62,832 nucleotides of DNA from Oscillospiraceae bacterium. GTDB lineage: Bacteria; Bacillota; Clostridia; Oscillospirales; Ruminococcaceae. The position numbers and the translations under genes were made by a program. Positions 8,413 through 17,628 of this stretch are shown here, one piece after another (the first letter of the stretch is position 1; every line of letters starts with the position of its first letter). The stretch covers positions 1 through 62,832 of the forward strand of contig JAFUOZ010000009.1 in the NCBI GenBank assembly GCA_017481565.1. The letters are read 5' to 3'. Under the pieces are notes generated by a model that worked only from the letters and a program-made list of their open reading frames with translations, ran no database searches and had not been told where the DNA came from.

Positions 8413-9309
8413 ATGTCCGTTTATGATTTTTCAAGCTGTACCCTTTGTCCTAGAGAATGCGGAGCGGACAGGATAAAGGGGAAAGGCTTCTGCGGCTGTT
8501 CGGATAAGCTTATTGCCGCAAAGGCGTATCTGCATATGTGGGAGGAGCCTTGTCTGTCAGGCGAAAACGGTGCAGGCACGGTGTTTTTTTCAGGGTGCAG
8601 TCTTAAATGCTGTTATTGTCAGAATTATAGGATCTCGGCAGAGTATGTTGGTACAGAAATTACGGAAAAGCGGCTGGGGGATATTTTTATTGAGCTTCAG
8701 GATAAGGGGGCTCATTGTATTGATCTGGTCAGCCCCACTCATTTTGTGCCGCAGATAATAAATGCACTGGATATGACAAAGCACAGACTTCATATTCCTG
8801 TTGTGTATAACTGCGGCGGTTATGAAAAAACAGATACACTAAAAATGCTTGATGGATATATTGATATATATCTTCCCGATTTTAAATATATGGACAGTGA
8901 GGCTGCGGAAAAATATTCCTCTGCTGCGGATTATCCCGAATATGCAAAGGCGGCAGTGACTGAAATGTGCAGACAGACAGGGGAGTGCGTTTTTGATGAA
9001 AAGGGACTGATGAAAAAGGGAGTGATTATCCGTCATCTTGCTTTGCCCACTATGAGACATGATTCTGTCAGGGTGCTGGAATGGATAGCCGAAAATCTGC
9101 CCCGTGAATGTATACGGATAAGTCTTATGAGTCAGTATACGCCTTTTCACAGATCTCATGAATACAAGGAGCTTAACAGAAGAATCTCTACCTTTGAATA
9201 TAATTATGTGTTAAGTAAGGCGCGTGAGCTTGGTCTGGAAGGATATATGCAGGAAAAAAGCTCCGCAAAGGAAGAATATACGCCTGATTTTGATCTTTTG
9301 GGTATATGA
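8413..9309 (+). CDS. PflA-like radical SAM protein
   Basis: A 298-residue radical SAM enzyme resembling the PflX / COG1313 branch of pyruvate formate-lyase activating enzyme relatives. It opens with a Cys-rich segment (CTLCPRECG ... GFCGC). The cluster-binding CxxxCxxC motif follows as GCSLKCCYCQN near residue 63. The start was set at ATG 8413, 8 nt after AAAGGG; an in-frame GTG at 8404 would overlap that site. The substrate is unknown: neither a glycyl radical enzyme nor an Amme partner lies nearby. Its position just after a terminator suggests read-through or a weak promoter of its own. Confidence 0.8.
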   Translation: MSVYDFSSCTLCPRECGADRIKGKGFCGCSDKLIAAKAYLHMWEEPCLSGENGAGTVFFSGCSLKCCYCQNYRISAEYVGTEITEKRLGDIFIELQDKGAHCIDLVSPTHFVPQIINALDMTKHRLHIPVVYNCGGYEKTDTLKMLDGYIDIYLPDFKYMDSEAAEKYSSAADYPEYAKAAVTEMCRQTGECVFDEKGLMKKGVIIRHLALPTMRHDSVRVLEWIAENLPRECIRISLMSQYTPFHRSHEYKELNRRISTFEYNYVLSKARELGLEGYMQEKSSAKEEYTPDFDLLGI

Positions 9310-9353
9310 TCGGCACGTATTGTAAGGTTTTTATTATTTGATCATATTTTTTT
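9304..9353 (+). terminator. Possible terminator after the radical SAM gene
   Basis: ATATGATC (9304-9311) overlaps the stop codon and pairs with GATCATAT (9340-9347), which is followed by a T tract. The 28-nt loop and AT-rich stem make it weak. Confidence 0.3.
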
Positions 9354-9363
9354 CTGAAAAATA

Positions 9364-9392
9364 TTGAAATAAAACATAAAATGTAGTATAAT
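9364..9392 (+). promoter_or_regulatory. Sigma-A promoter of the 9.4-19.3 kb operon
   Basis: TTGAAA (9364-9369), 17 bp, TATAAT (9387-9392), about 38 bp before the first start codon. Downstream genes are packed with gaps of 24 bp or less, and no other convincing promoter was seen until the terminator at 19334. Confidence 0.75.
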
Positions 9393-9430
9393 GATTATAA
9401 CTGAATTTTTTATTCCGGAGGAAGCTTATT

Positions 9431-11671
9431 ATGGAAAAAGCAACTGCTGCAAAGGAAACAAAAACTGTACGCAAAAAGAAGCCTGCCGCAAAGAAAACAG
9501 CGGCTAAAAAACCGTCAGGTGAAAAGGCTGTTAAAAGAAAGCAGACCCCTAACGAGATCTTTTCTCTTGATATAGGAACAAGAACCGTAGTAGGTGTACT
9601 CGGTCATATTGATGAAGATGATGTGTTTCATATTGATGACGCAATTTCTATTCCTCACAAAAGCCGTGCAATGACTGACGGTCAGATCGAGGATATTGCT
9701 GAGGTAGCACGTATTTCGGGCGATGTAAAGAAGCGTCTGGAAGAAAGAAACAATATTATTCTTACCGATGTATCAATCGCAGCTGCGGGACGTGCTCTTA
9801 AAACAAGACGTATCAATGCTGAAATTGATATTGAGGATAAGGGATATATCAACGAGGAGATACTCAAATCTCTGGAAATGGACGCTATTGCTTCCGCTCA
9901 GGCTGAGCTTGACGGTGAGGATGGCAATGCCAACATTAATTTTTACTGTGTAGGTCATACGGTAATAAAGTATTTTCTTGATGAATATCCTATAAAGAGT
10001 CTTTTAGGACACAAGGGTAAAAAGGCGGCTGCTGAAATTATTGCTGCATTCCTTCCCGATGCTGTTGTAGAAAGTCTTTATGCTGTAATGGATAAGAACG
10101 GACTTGCTGTGCGCAGTCTTACGCTGGAGCCTATCGCAGCAATGAATGTTATTATTCCCCCTGAGGTGCGTCTTATCAACATTGCTCTGGTCGATATCGG
10201 TGCAGGTACATCGGATATTGCGATCTCAAGAGACGGAAGTATCGTTGCTTATGCAATGGCAACCGTTGCAGGCGATGAGATCACAGAGGATATTATCAGG
10301 AAATATCTTGTTGATTTCAATACTGCTGAGGAAATGAAGCAGAGTGCCTCATCTGAAGTAATCAAATATACAAATATTCTTGGAATGGAGCAGGAGGTCT
10401 CTGCTGCCGAATTCTTCAAGAGTCTTTTCCCTGCAGTCGATATGCTTGCCGATACGATCGCAAAGGGTATACTTGAAGCAAACGGTGAGCCTCCCACGGC
10501 TGTATTCCTTGTAGGCGGAGGAAGCCAGGTACCTGAGCTTACGAAGTATGTTGCCGAAAAGCTTGGTGTGCCCGATGAAAGAGTGGCTGTGGGCGGTCAT
10601 AAGTTTATGAAAAATGTTTCTCTGGGAAGCGTTCAGATAAGCGGTCCCGAATTTGTAACGCCTATCGGAATTGGCGTTACCGCTACGCTGCAGAGAGGTT
10701 ATGATTTCTCGATCATTGATCTTAACGGTGAAAAGGTCAGGGTATTTGATACAAAGAAGATCACTGTTGCCGATCTTCTTCGTATTGCAGGATATAAACC
10801 TAATCAGATCATCGGAAGATCGGGAAGAAATCTTACCTTTATGCTTAACGGTGAGCGTCAGACTATCGGCGGAAAGTATGCTGTTCCCGCTGAAATAACC
10901 GTAAACGGTGAGATCGCTGCTATTGATACTCCCGTTAAGCAGGGAGACAGGGTCACATTCAAGGAAGCGGAAAACGGCGTAAATGCCTCTGTAAATATTT
11001 CGGATATCGCCGGAGATGTTTCTGAACACAAGATCACTATTGATGATCTGGATTATTCCTTCGGTACAGTTGCAAGGGTAAATGGAAAGCAGGTCAGCGG
11101 AGAGTATAATATTCAGAATTATGATGAGGTCTCCGTTTCGTCTATTGAAACGCTGGGTGATCTTATGATGGCTCTGCCCTTTGATACGAGTGAGATCGTA
11201 TTTATGAAGAACGGCAAGAAGCTCAGATTTGATTATATACTGAATGATAATGATGCCATAATCACCTGTGACAAGGCTTCGGCAGAGGCAGTCATTCCCG
11301 AGACTTCTTCTCTTGCACGGCAGATAGCGGAAAGAAATGATCCGACTCTTATAAGGGAGGAAGAGATCATTGAACCTGTTGCTGAAGAAGTAAAGTCCTC
11401 GGATACGGCTGCTTCGGATGCCGCTCCCGAGGAAAATACACCTGCACTTCCTGCAGGTGAGCCGATAACAGTTATGCTTAACGGCCGTCCGATAACTCTT
11501 GAGTGGACAGGCTCGGATCATGTATTCCTTGAGGTTATGGCATTTGCCAATATAGATACAAGACACGCTCCTCCGGGGAAGACTGTCATAACTACCGCAA
11601 ACGGCGTAAATATGGGCTTTATGGATCCTATTAAGGACGGAGATATCTGCGTTGTGAAGTGGGAGGATTAA
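9431..11671 (+). CDS. FtsA-like actin-fold protein with lysine-rich tail and C-terminal repeats
   Basis: A 746-residue member of the FtsA/PilM actin-fold group, well above the roughly 420 residues of FtsA. Residues 1-38 are an Ala/Lys-rich basic tail (KKPAAKKTAAKKP). The ATPase core runs from about 43: FSLDIGTRTVVGVLG is phosphate-1, LVDIGAGTSDIAIS phosphate-2 and FLVGGGSQVPELTKY the adenosine motif. From about 430 the protein has repeated units built around NG...GD turns, plus a Glu/Ala-rich linker near 650-680. These look like several beta-grasp-type modules, which is an inference. GGAGG lies 9 nt before the ATG. A role in cell division or envelope assembly is likely. The membrane-targeting helix of FtsA is not obvious. 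Confidence 0.75.
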   Translation: MEKATAAKETKTVRKKKPAAKKTAAKKPSGEKAVKRKQTPNEIFSLDIGTRTVVGVLGHIDEDDVFHIDDAISIPHKSRAMTDGQIEDIAEVARISGDVKKRLEERNNIILTDVSIAAAGRALKTRRINAEIDIEDKGYINEEILKSLEMDAIASAQAELDGEDGNANINFYCVGHTVIKYFLDEYPIKSLLGHKGKKAAAEIIAAFLPDAVVESLYAVMDKNGLAVRSLTLEPIAAMNVIIPPEVRLINIALVDIGAGTSDIAISRDGSIVAYAMATVAGDEITEDIIRKYLVDFNTAEEMKQSASSEVIKYTNILGMEQEVSAAEFFKSLFPAVDMLADTIAKGILEANGEPPTAVFLVGGGSQVPELTKYVAEKLGVPDERVAVGGHKFMKNVSLGSVQISGPEFVTPIGIGVTATLQRGYDFSIIDLNGEKVRVFDTKKITVADLLRIAGYKPNQIIGRSGRNLTFMLNGERQTIGGKYAVPAEITVNGEIAAIDTPVKQGDRVTFKEAENGVNASVNISDIAGDVSEHKITIDDLDYSFGTVARVNGKQVSGEYNIQNYDEVSVSSIETLGDLMMALPFDTSEIVFMKNGKKLRFDYILNDNDAIITCDKASAEAVIPETSSLARQIAERNDPTLIREEEIIEPVAEEVKSSDTAASDAAPEENTPALPAGEPITVMLNGRPITLEWTGSDHVFLEVMAFANIDTRHAPPGKTVITTANGVNMGFMDPIKDGDICVVKWED

Positions 11672-11693
11672 AGCTGTAGATTGGAGTTACTGC

Positions 11694-13922
11694 ATGCAGA
11701 TCGAACAGAAGCAGTTGATTACAATAGAAGGCAGTGTTGATACTGTGCTGTTCCGCAATTCAGATAACGGATATGTTGTTCTTGATCTGGATACGGGAAG
11801 CGATTATGTTACCGTTGTAGGCGAGCTGGGAAATGTTGACGCAGGTGAGGAGCTGCGCGTTACAGGTGAATATGTGACGCATCCTAAATTCGGTGCACAG
11901 TTCAGGGCGACTGTATGTGAACGGAAAATGCCTGCAACGGCATCTGCTATACTTAAATATCTGTCCTCGGGTGTTATCAAGGGGATAGGTCCTACTATGG
12001 CAAAGCGTATTGTAGAAAAATTCGGTGAAAACAGCCTGGATATCATTGAAAAGGATCCTGACAGGCTTCTTGAAATAAAGGGTATATCAAAGAAAAAGGT
12101 TGATGAGGTCGCTCAGGAATTCAGGCGTATTTTCGGAATACGCTCGCTGATGATATTTTTGTCACAGTATAATATCCTCCCTTCGGTAGCTGTAAGTATA
12201 TGGAAACGCTGGGGGCAGTTTGCCATTGATGTTATAAAGGAAAATCCATATGTTCTTTGCAGAAACGGAATTGATCTTGATTTTGAAAAGGCAGAGTATA
12301 TTGCAGAACAGCTGGAAATACCTAAGGAAAGTGTAAGCCGTACAAGAGCGGGTATCTTCTATATACTCAGTCGGAATACCTTTAACGGACACAGCTGTCT
12401 GCCTTATGACAGGCTTCTGGCAATGGCTGAAAAGCTTCTGGGAACTGATGAGTCACATTTCAATGAGGCGCTTGACGAAGAGCTTGATGATGACAACATG
12501 GCGGTCTATGAAAAGAACGGACGGAAATTTATATATCTGTATGACTATTATCGTGCGGAGCAGTACATCACAGAACGTCTGACATTAATGAGAGGCTGTT
12601 TTATCGACAATGAGCAGGATTATACACAGCTTATCGATATTGAGGAGCAGACTAAGAAAATAACCTATGCGGCTCAGCAGAGAGAGGCGATCTCGTTGGC
12701 GCTTTCAAGAGGCTTTCTTGTTCTTACGGGAGGTCCCGGAACAGGAAAAACCACTACTCTTAAGGCGATCATTTCACTTTATGAGCAAAGGGGAATGAAG
12801 GTTATGATTGCTGCTCCTACGGGAAGAGCTGCCAAGAGAATATCAGATCTTACGGGATATCAGGCAAAGACGATACACAGGCTTCTTGAGGTGGGATATG
12901 ATTCGACAGGACAGCTTAAATTTAAGCATGACCGTAATAATCCCGTTTCCTGCGATGTTATGATAATAGATGAAATGTCTATGGTGGATTCCATTTTATT
13001 TGAAGCACTTCTCCGTGCAATGAAGCTTTCCTGCCGTCTTATTATGGTAGGGGACAGCGATCAGCTTCCAAGTGTGGGGGCGGGTAATCTTCTGAAGGAT
13101 ATGATCGACTGCGGAAGGCTTACTGTTGTTCAGCTTACGGAAATATTCAGGCAGGCACAGCAGAGTGCTATTATTACAAATGCTCATAAGATCGTAAGCG
13201 GAGAAAATCCCGTTCTTGATATAAAGGACAGCGACTTTTTCTTTATGCAGCGGCTTGACAGTTCGGAGGCTGAAAGGCTTGTAAGCGATCTTTACAAAGA
13301 ACGTCTCCCAAAGGCTTACGGTTATTCTCCCTTTGATGATATCCAGGTGCTTTGTCCGTCACGTAAGGGAGCTCTCGGAGTTGTTGAGCTTAATAAATCT
13401 TTGCAGGCTGTGATAAATCCTCCCGATAAAAAGCTTGCTGAGGTCAAGGGTATGCAGTATGTATTCCGTGACAATGACAAGGTTATGCAGACTAAGAATA
13501 ACTATGATATAATCTGGAAAAGAGACGGTGAATCGGGTACAGGTATTTTTAACGGTGATATCGGTACTATCGTAAAGGTCAGAAAAAACGATAATATTGT
13601 TGTTATTGACTTTGAGGGTCGTATTGCAGAGTATGGATTTGAGCTGTTGGAGCAGCTGGAGCTTGCTTATGCCATAACGGTACATAAAAGTCAGGGAAGT
13701 GAATTCAATGCGGTCATCATTCCTTTGCTTGGGGGATTTGATAAGCTTTATTACCGTAATCTGCTTTATACGGCTGTTACAAGAGCTAAAAAGCTGCTTA
13801 TTATTGTGGGTTCAAAGAATGCTGTTGAAAAAATGGTGGCAAACAACCGCCGTACTCTCAGATATTCCTGTCTTAAGGATATGATGGAAAAAAGCATGGC
13901 TGAGGGAGAACTGACTCTATGA
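11694..13922 (+). CDS. recD2: RecD2-type SF1B DNA helicase
   Basis: A 742-residue ATP-dependent 5'-3' DNA helicase of the RecD2 group, which works without RecBC in repair and replication-fork maintenance. An N-terminal OB-like domain and helix-hairpin-helix region (residues 75-150, GVIKGIGPTMAKRIVEKFG) precede the motor. Walker A is GGPGTGKTTT near 344, motif II is MIIDEMSM and the late motif is AYAITVHKSQGSEF with VTRAKK. The gene starts 22 bp after the FtsA-like gene and overlaps comF by four bases (ATGA). Length and motif order are complete. Confidence 0.92.
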   Translation: MQIEQKQLITIEGSVDTVLFRNSDNGYVVLDLDTGSDYVTVVGELGNVDAGEELRVTGEYVTHPKFGAQFRATVCERKMPATASAILKYLSSGVIKGIGPTMAKRIVEKFGENSLDIIEKDPDRLLEIKGISKKKVDEVAQEFRRIFGIRSLMIFLSQYNILPSVAVSIWKRWGQFAIDVIKENPYVLCRNGIDLDFEKAEYIAEQLEIPKESVSRTRAGIFYILSRNTFNGHSCLPYDRLLAMAEKLLGTDESHFNEALDEELDDDNMAVYEKNGRKFIYLYDYYRAEQYITERLTLMRGCFIDNEQDYTQLIDIEEQTKKITYAAQQREAISLALSRGFLVLTGGPGTGKTTTLKAIISLYEQRGMKVMIAAPTGRAAKRISDLTGYQAKTIHRLLEVGYDSTGQLKFKHDRNNPVSCDVMIIDEMSMVDSILFEALLRAMKLSCRLIMVGDSDQLPSVGAGNLLKDMIDCGRLTVVQLTEIFRQAQQSAIITNAHKIVSGENPVLDIKDSDFFFMQRLDSSEAERLVSDLYKERLPKAYGYSPFDDIQVLCPSRKGALGVVELNKSLQAVINPPDKKLAEVKGMQYVFRDNDKVMQTKNNYDIIWKRDGESGTGIFNGDIGTIVKVRKNDNIVVIDFEGRIAEYGFELLEQLELAYAITVHKSQGSEFNAVIIPLLGGFDKLYYRNLLYTAVTRAKKLLIIVGSKNAVEKMVANNRRTLRYSCLKDMMEKSMAEGELTL

Positions 13923-14632
13923 GCGGATTTGAGCTTCGTAAAAGCGGTATAAAGGAGCTTCTGCTGGATACAGTGTTTCCGAATAAATGTCCCCTTTGTT
14001 CAGAGGCTGTTTATTGGAAGAATTATTGCTGTGATAAGTGTTTTGACAAGGGCTTATGGATAAGATATGATAAGGGAGATATCTGCCGATGCTGCGGGCA
14101 TTATGTGTGCAGATGCTACAATATCGAAAGAGTATATGACAGCTGCTACAGTGCAGGCTTTTATTCGGAATCTGTAAGAGAAGCGGTGCTTGCTCTGAAA
14201 TACGAATGCAGTACAAATGCGGCTGAAATATTTGCCGAAATGATATACAGACAGATGCTTCATGACGGAAATACTGATTATGAGTTTATTGTGCCTGTTC
14301 CTATGAATGAGCGGAAGCAGAAAAAAAGAGGATATAATCAGGCAGAAATACTTGCGGAACGTCTTTCGGCAAGGCTGGGGACTGAAATCAGGAATGATCT
14401 TCTGATACACAGCTATTCACGGTCGTCACAGCATGACAGAACTGCGGAAGAACGTGCCGAATTTGCTGAGAAGGAATATTATACCGCCGATAATATACAT
14501 ATCAACGGCGGAAAAATACTTTTATGTGATGATGTACTTACTACAGGCTCAACTATAAACAGATGTGCATATCTGCTTAAGGAAGCAGGTGCAGGGCTTG
14601 TAACGGCAGCAGTGTGTGCTGTCACCTTATAA
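13919..14632 (+). CDS. comF: ComF family phosphoribosyltransferase-like protein
   Basis: A 237-residue ComF-type protein. Two CxxC pairs (CPLCSEA, CCDKC, CRCCG) form an N-terminal zinc finger. The C-terminal part carries the PRPP-binding loop LLCDDVLTTGST characteristic of type I phosphoribosyltransferases, preceded by the KKRGYNQAEILAERL family motif. In naturally transformable bacteria ComF helps move single-stranded DNA inside. Overlap with recD2 suggests translational coupling and a DNA-uptake or repair theme. No other competence gene is present in the window. Confidence 0.88.
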   Translation: MSGFELRKSGIKELLLDTVFPNKCPLCSEAVYWKNYCCDKCFDKGLWIRYDKGDICRCCGHYVCRCYNIERVYDSCYSAGFYSESVREAVLALKYECSTNAAEIFAEMIYRQMLHDGNTDYEFIVPVPMNERKQKKRGYNQAEILAERLSARLGTEIRNDLLIHSYSRSSQHDRTAEERAEFAEKEYYTADNIHINGGKILLCDDVLTTGSTINRCAYLLKEAGAGLVTAAVCAVTL

Positions 14633-14653
14633 AAAGAAAGGGAAAACCTGACA

Positions 14654-15655
14654 ATGGATATTGGTGTGGATCTTGGTACCGCAAATGTGCTTATTTCTAT
14701 GGGAAGCAAAGGAATCGTCCTGAATGAGCCGTCTGTGGTAGCCTATAACAAAAAAACAGAGGAAATAATTGCTGTCGGCAATGAAGCAGACAAAATGACA
14801 GGAAAAACGCCTGATTATATTTCGGTTATCCGTCCTCTGTGTGACGGCGCTATTTCCGATTACAATATGAATGAATGCATGATAGCGGAGTTTATTCATC
14901 GTGTTACGGGCAGGCAGATGCTTATGCCACGTATGATTATGTGTATTCCTTCATCTATAACAGATGTTGAAAGTCGTGCGGTAGTTGATGCGGCAAGAGC
15001 AGCAGGCGCAAGAAAGATATATCTGATTGAGGAGCCTGTTGCGGCTCTTCTGGGTGCAGGGATAAATATCGAAAAACCAAAGGGAAATATGATAATTGAT
15101 ATTGGCGGCGGAACGACAGATGTTGCGGTTGTATCTATGAACGGTATCGTTGCAAAGACATCTGTAAAAATGGCAGGAAACCGCATAGATGCAGCTATAA
15201 TAAAATATGTTTCATCGAAATATCGAATCCTGATAGGTGAAAAAACTGCGGAAAATGCAAAGCTTACTTTAGCAAATGTATATGATCCCACAGGTGATGT
15301 AAAAACTGAAATCAGGGGTCGGCATATGCTTAAGGGACTTCCTGTAAGGCTTGAACTTTCCGATATGGATATATATGAAGCTATTCACGATATGACCGAT
15401 GAGCTTGTTACGGCGGTAAGAACTGTTCTTGAAAAAACACCGCCTGAGCTGGTAGGTGATATTCATACAAATGGAATCATGATGTCAGGCGGCGGCTCTC
15501 TTTTAGGCGGTCTGGATAAGCTGCTTACTAAGGAAACAGGTATTGAGTGTTATCCTGCAAAGGATCCTATGACCTGTGTTGCAAGGGGAGCAAGCGAGGC
15601 TTTCAAATATATTGATAAGCTGCTTGACGGCTTTATTGATGTATCTATATACTGA
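14654..15655 (+). CDS. mreB: MreB/Mbl-type rod-shape actin
   Basis: A 333-residue bacterial actin that organises lateral cell-wall synthesis. GVDLGTANVLI is phosphate-1, MIIDIGGGTTDVAVVS phosphate-2 and GIMMSGGGSLLGGLDKLL the adenosine motif; EEPVAALLG follows the first lobe as in MreB. Length matches the family. Whether it is the MreB, Mbl or MreBH type cannot be decided, and no mreC/mreD genes follow. It lies 21 bp after comF in the same operon as the FtsA-like gene, giving two actin homologues in one transcript. Confidence 0.88.
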   Translation: MDIGVDLGTANVLISMGSKGIVLNEPSVVAYNKKTEEIIAVGNEADKMTGKTPDYISVIRPLCDGAISDYNMNECMIAEFIHRVTGRQMLMPRMIMCIPSSITDVESRAVVDAARAAGARKIYLIEEPVAALLGAGINIEKPKGNMIIDIGGGTTDVAVVSMNGIVAKTSVKMAGNRIDAAIIKYVSSKYRILIGEKTAENAKLTLANVYDPTGDVKTEIRGRHMLKGLPVRLELSDMDIYEAIHDMTDELVTAVRTVLEKTPPELVGDIHTNGIMMSGGGSLLGGLDKLLTKETGIECYPAKDPMTCVARGASEAFKYIDKLLDGFIDVSIY

Positions 15656-15679
15656 TAATTTTACGAAAGGCGGCATAAC

Positions 15680-16693
15680 ATGGGCAAGGAAGTCCGCATG
15701 AAGGATATTGCTGACCGTCTTGGAATAAGCGTGGTCGCCGTATCAAAGGCACTTAACGGAAAAAGCGGTGTAAGCGAGGAACTCAGGGCAAGGATACGCC
15801 GTACAGCTGATGAGATAGGCTATCGTCACAGCAGGGTAAAGGCGTTAGCCGCAAGAAGCGGAGTAAAGACGGGAAATATCGGAGTTCTTGCATCTGAAAG
15901 GTTTATTGATGCAGATTCGTTTTATCTGAAATATTATCGTCATATTTCCGCACTTATGCAGCAAAGCGATTACTATGCGTTTTTTCATACTCTTACTGCT
16001 GAGGACGAGGAAAAGCTTATTATCCCTAAGCTATTGTCGCAGGAGCGTGTTGACGGACTTATTATTCTGGGACAGCTTTCCAGGGAATATACCGAGCAGA
16101 TAACCGAAAGCGGTATTCCTGTTGTATTTCTTGATTTTTATGATGACAGAAATGATATTGACTGTGTTATATGCGACGGCTTTTATGCGTCCTTTGATAT
16201 GACAAATTATCTTATAAGAAACGGTCACAGAAAGATTGCGTTTGTGGGAACGGTAAATGCTACAAGCAGCATTGAGGATCGCTTTTTAGGATATGTGAAG
16301 TCTCTGATAGATCATGGGATACATGTGAGCAGGAATTATATTCTCGATGACAGAGGTCCTGACGGAATGGATAAAGTTATCTCTCTGCCTGTTGATATGC
16401 CCACTGCTTTTGTATGCAACTGTGATCAGACTGCATCAAGGCTCATAAAACAGCTTCAGGCGGCAGGCTACAGAGTGCCTGATGATATATCGGTTACAGG
16501 ATTTGACAATTCGGTATATTCATCGGTATCGGAACCGAAAATAACTACTATTGAGGTAAATACCGAGGCTATGGCAAAATGTGCGGTGGAAACGCTTATG
16601 AAAAGGATAAACGGACCGTCGGCTGTTACGGGAAGGATCTCTGTTCAGGGTGATATCGTATATAAAAGCTCGGTGCGTTCGCTTAATAAATAA
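15680..16693 (+). CDS. LacI family transcriptional regulator
   Basis: A 337-residue LacI/GalR-type regulator. The N-terminal helix-turn-helix is MKDIADRLGISVVAVSKALNGKSGVSEELR with the hinge helix following near residue 50; only MKDIADRLGISVVAVSK is diagnostic. The rest is a periplasmic-binding-protein-like effector domain (VDGLIILGQLS, ISVTGFDNSVYSSVSEPKITT). It lies 24 bp after mreB and 15 bp before a PfkB kinase and a GH5 gene, so a sugar phosphate or oligosaccharide ligand is plausible. Its operators are not identified, and the dyad at 4162-4175 is only a candidate. Confidence 0.9.
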   Translation: MGKEVRMKDIADRLGISVVAVSKALNGKSGVSEELRARIRRTADEIGYRHSRVKALAARSGVKTGNIGVLASERFIDADSFYLKYYRHISALMQQSDYYAFFHTLTAEDEEKLIIPKLLSQERVDGLIILGQLSREYTEQITESGIPVVFLDFYDDRNDIDCVICDGFYASFDMTNYLIRNGHRKIAFVGTVNATSSIEDRFLGYVKSLIDHGIHVSRNYILDDRGPDGMDKVISLPVDMPTAFVCNCDQTASRLIKQLQAAGYRVPDDISVTGFDNSVYSSVSEPKITTIEVNTEAMAKCAVETLMKRINGPSAVTGRISVQGDIVYKSSVRSLNK

Positions 16694-16708
16694 TGGAGAT
16701 CGATTGAT

Positions 16709-17611
16709 ATGATATATACAGTAACCTTTAATCCGGCGATAGATTATGTTGTTCATACTAAGACTATGCGGTCGGGGATAGTGAACCGTTCCGAGAGAGA
16801 GGAATATTTCTTCGGCGGAAAGGGTATAAATGTTTCAATGATACTGAATGAGCTCGGGGTCAGGTCAAAGGCTCTGGGCTTCGTTGCAGGCTTTACAGGT
16901 GAAGCTCTTGAAAAAGGTGTTTCCGATATGGGAATAGATACGGATTTTATTCATCTTAAAAGCGGTATTACCCGAATTAATGTAAAGATAAAATCAGGTG
17001 ATGAAACTGAGCTTAACTGCAGCGGTCCTTCTATTGATGAGGAGGCTATAGCTGCTCTTTATGAAAAGATAGATAATATGACTGACGGAGATATGATAAT
17101 CCTTGCGGGAAGTATTCCGTCAACTCTTCCTTCCGATATTTATGCACAGATATTAAAGCGTATTGAGGGCAGGGGAGTCAAGGCTGTGGTTGACGCTACA
17201 GGAAAGCTGCTGCTGAATGTACTTGAATACAGACCTTTTCTTGTTAAGCCCAATAATTTTGAGCTTGCTGAAATGTTTGACGCTGAGCTTGAATGTACAG
17301 ATGATATTGTTTTCTATGCTAAAAAGCTTCGTGAAATGGGTGCGGTAAATGTTCTTGTTTCAATGGCTGAGGACGGTGCTGTGCTTGTTGATGAACAGGA
17401 TCAGGTGCATATATGCGGAGTGTGCAGAGGTACGGTAGTTAATTCTGTGGGAGCAGGCGATTCTATGCTTGCAGGCTTTATTGCAGGATATATGAATACA
17501 TCGGATTATAATCAGGCACTTAAATTAGGAACTGCGGCAGGCGGTGCAACGACTTTTTCTGAGGGTCTTGCAGGACATGATTATATTATGGAGCTTTTTG
17601 ATACGCTTTGA
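16709..17611 (+). CDS. 1-phosphofructokinase-like PfkB sugar kinase
   Basis: A 300-residue ribokinase-fold kinase of the 1-phosphofructokinase / tagatose-6-phosphate kinase group. The N-terminal MIYTVTFNPAIDYVV and FFGGKGINVSM motifs are typical of the group. The C-terminal signature VNSVGAGDSMLAGFIAGY contains the catalytic Asp of GAGD. Fructose-1-phosphate phosphorylation to fructose-1,6-bisphosphate is the most usual reaction. No fructose PTS is next to it, so tagatose-6-phosphate remains possible. It overlaps nothing and starts 15 bp after the LacI regulator, which probably controls it. Confidence 0.85.
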   Translation: MIYTVTFNPAIDYVVHTKTMRSGIVNRSEREEYFFGGKGINVSMILNELGVRSKALGFVAGFTGEALEKGVSDMGIDTDFIHLKSGITRINVKIKSGDETELNCSGPSIDEEAIAALYEKIDNMTDGDMIILAGSIPSTLPSDIYAQILKRIEGRGVKAVVDATGKLLLNVLEYRPFLVKPNNFELAEMFDAELECTDDIVFYAKKLREMGAVNVLVSMAEDGAVLVDEQDQVHICGVCRGTVVNSVGAGDSMLAGFIAGYMNTSDYNQALKLGTAAGGATTFSEGLAGHDYIMELFDTL

Positions 17612-17628
17612 TAAGAAGGGTGAGCTTT

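Noticed and set aside
10349..11566. Long antisense frame (405 codons) opposite the FtsA-like gene
   Set aside because: It is a shadow of a real gene with secure motifs. The antisense peptide is rich in Cys, Arg and Ile without any family pattern and has no start context.
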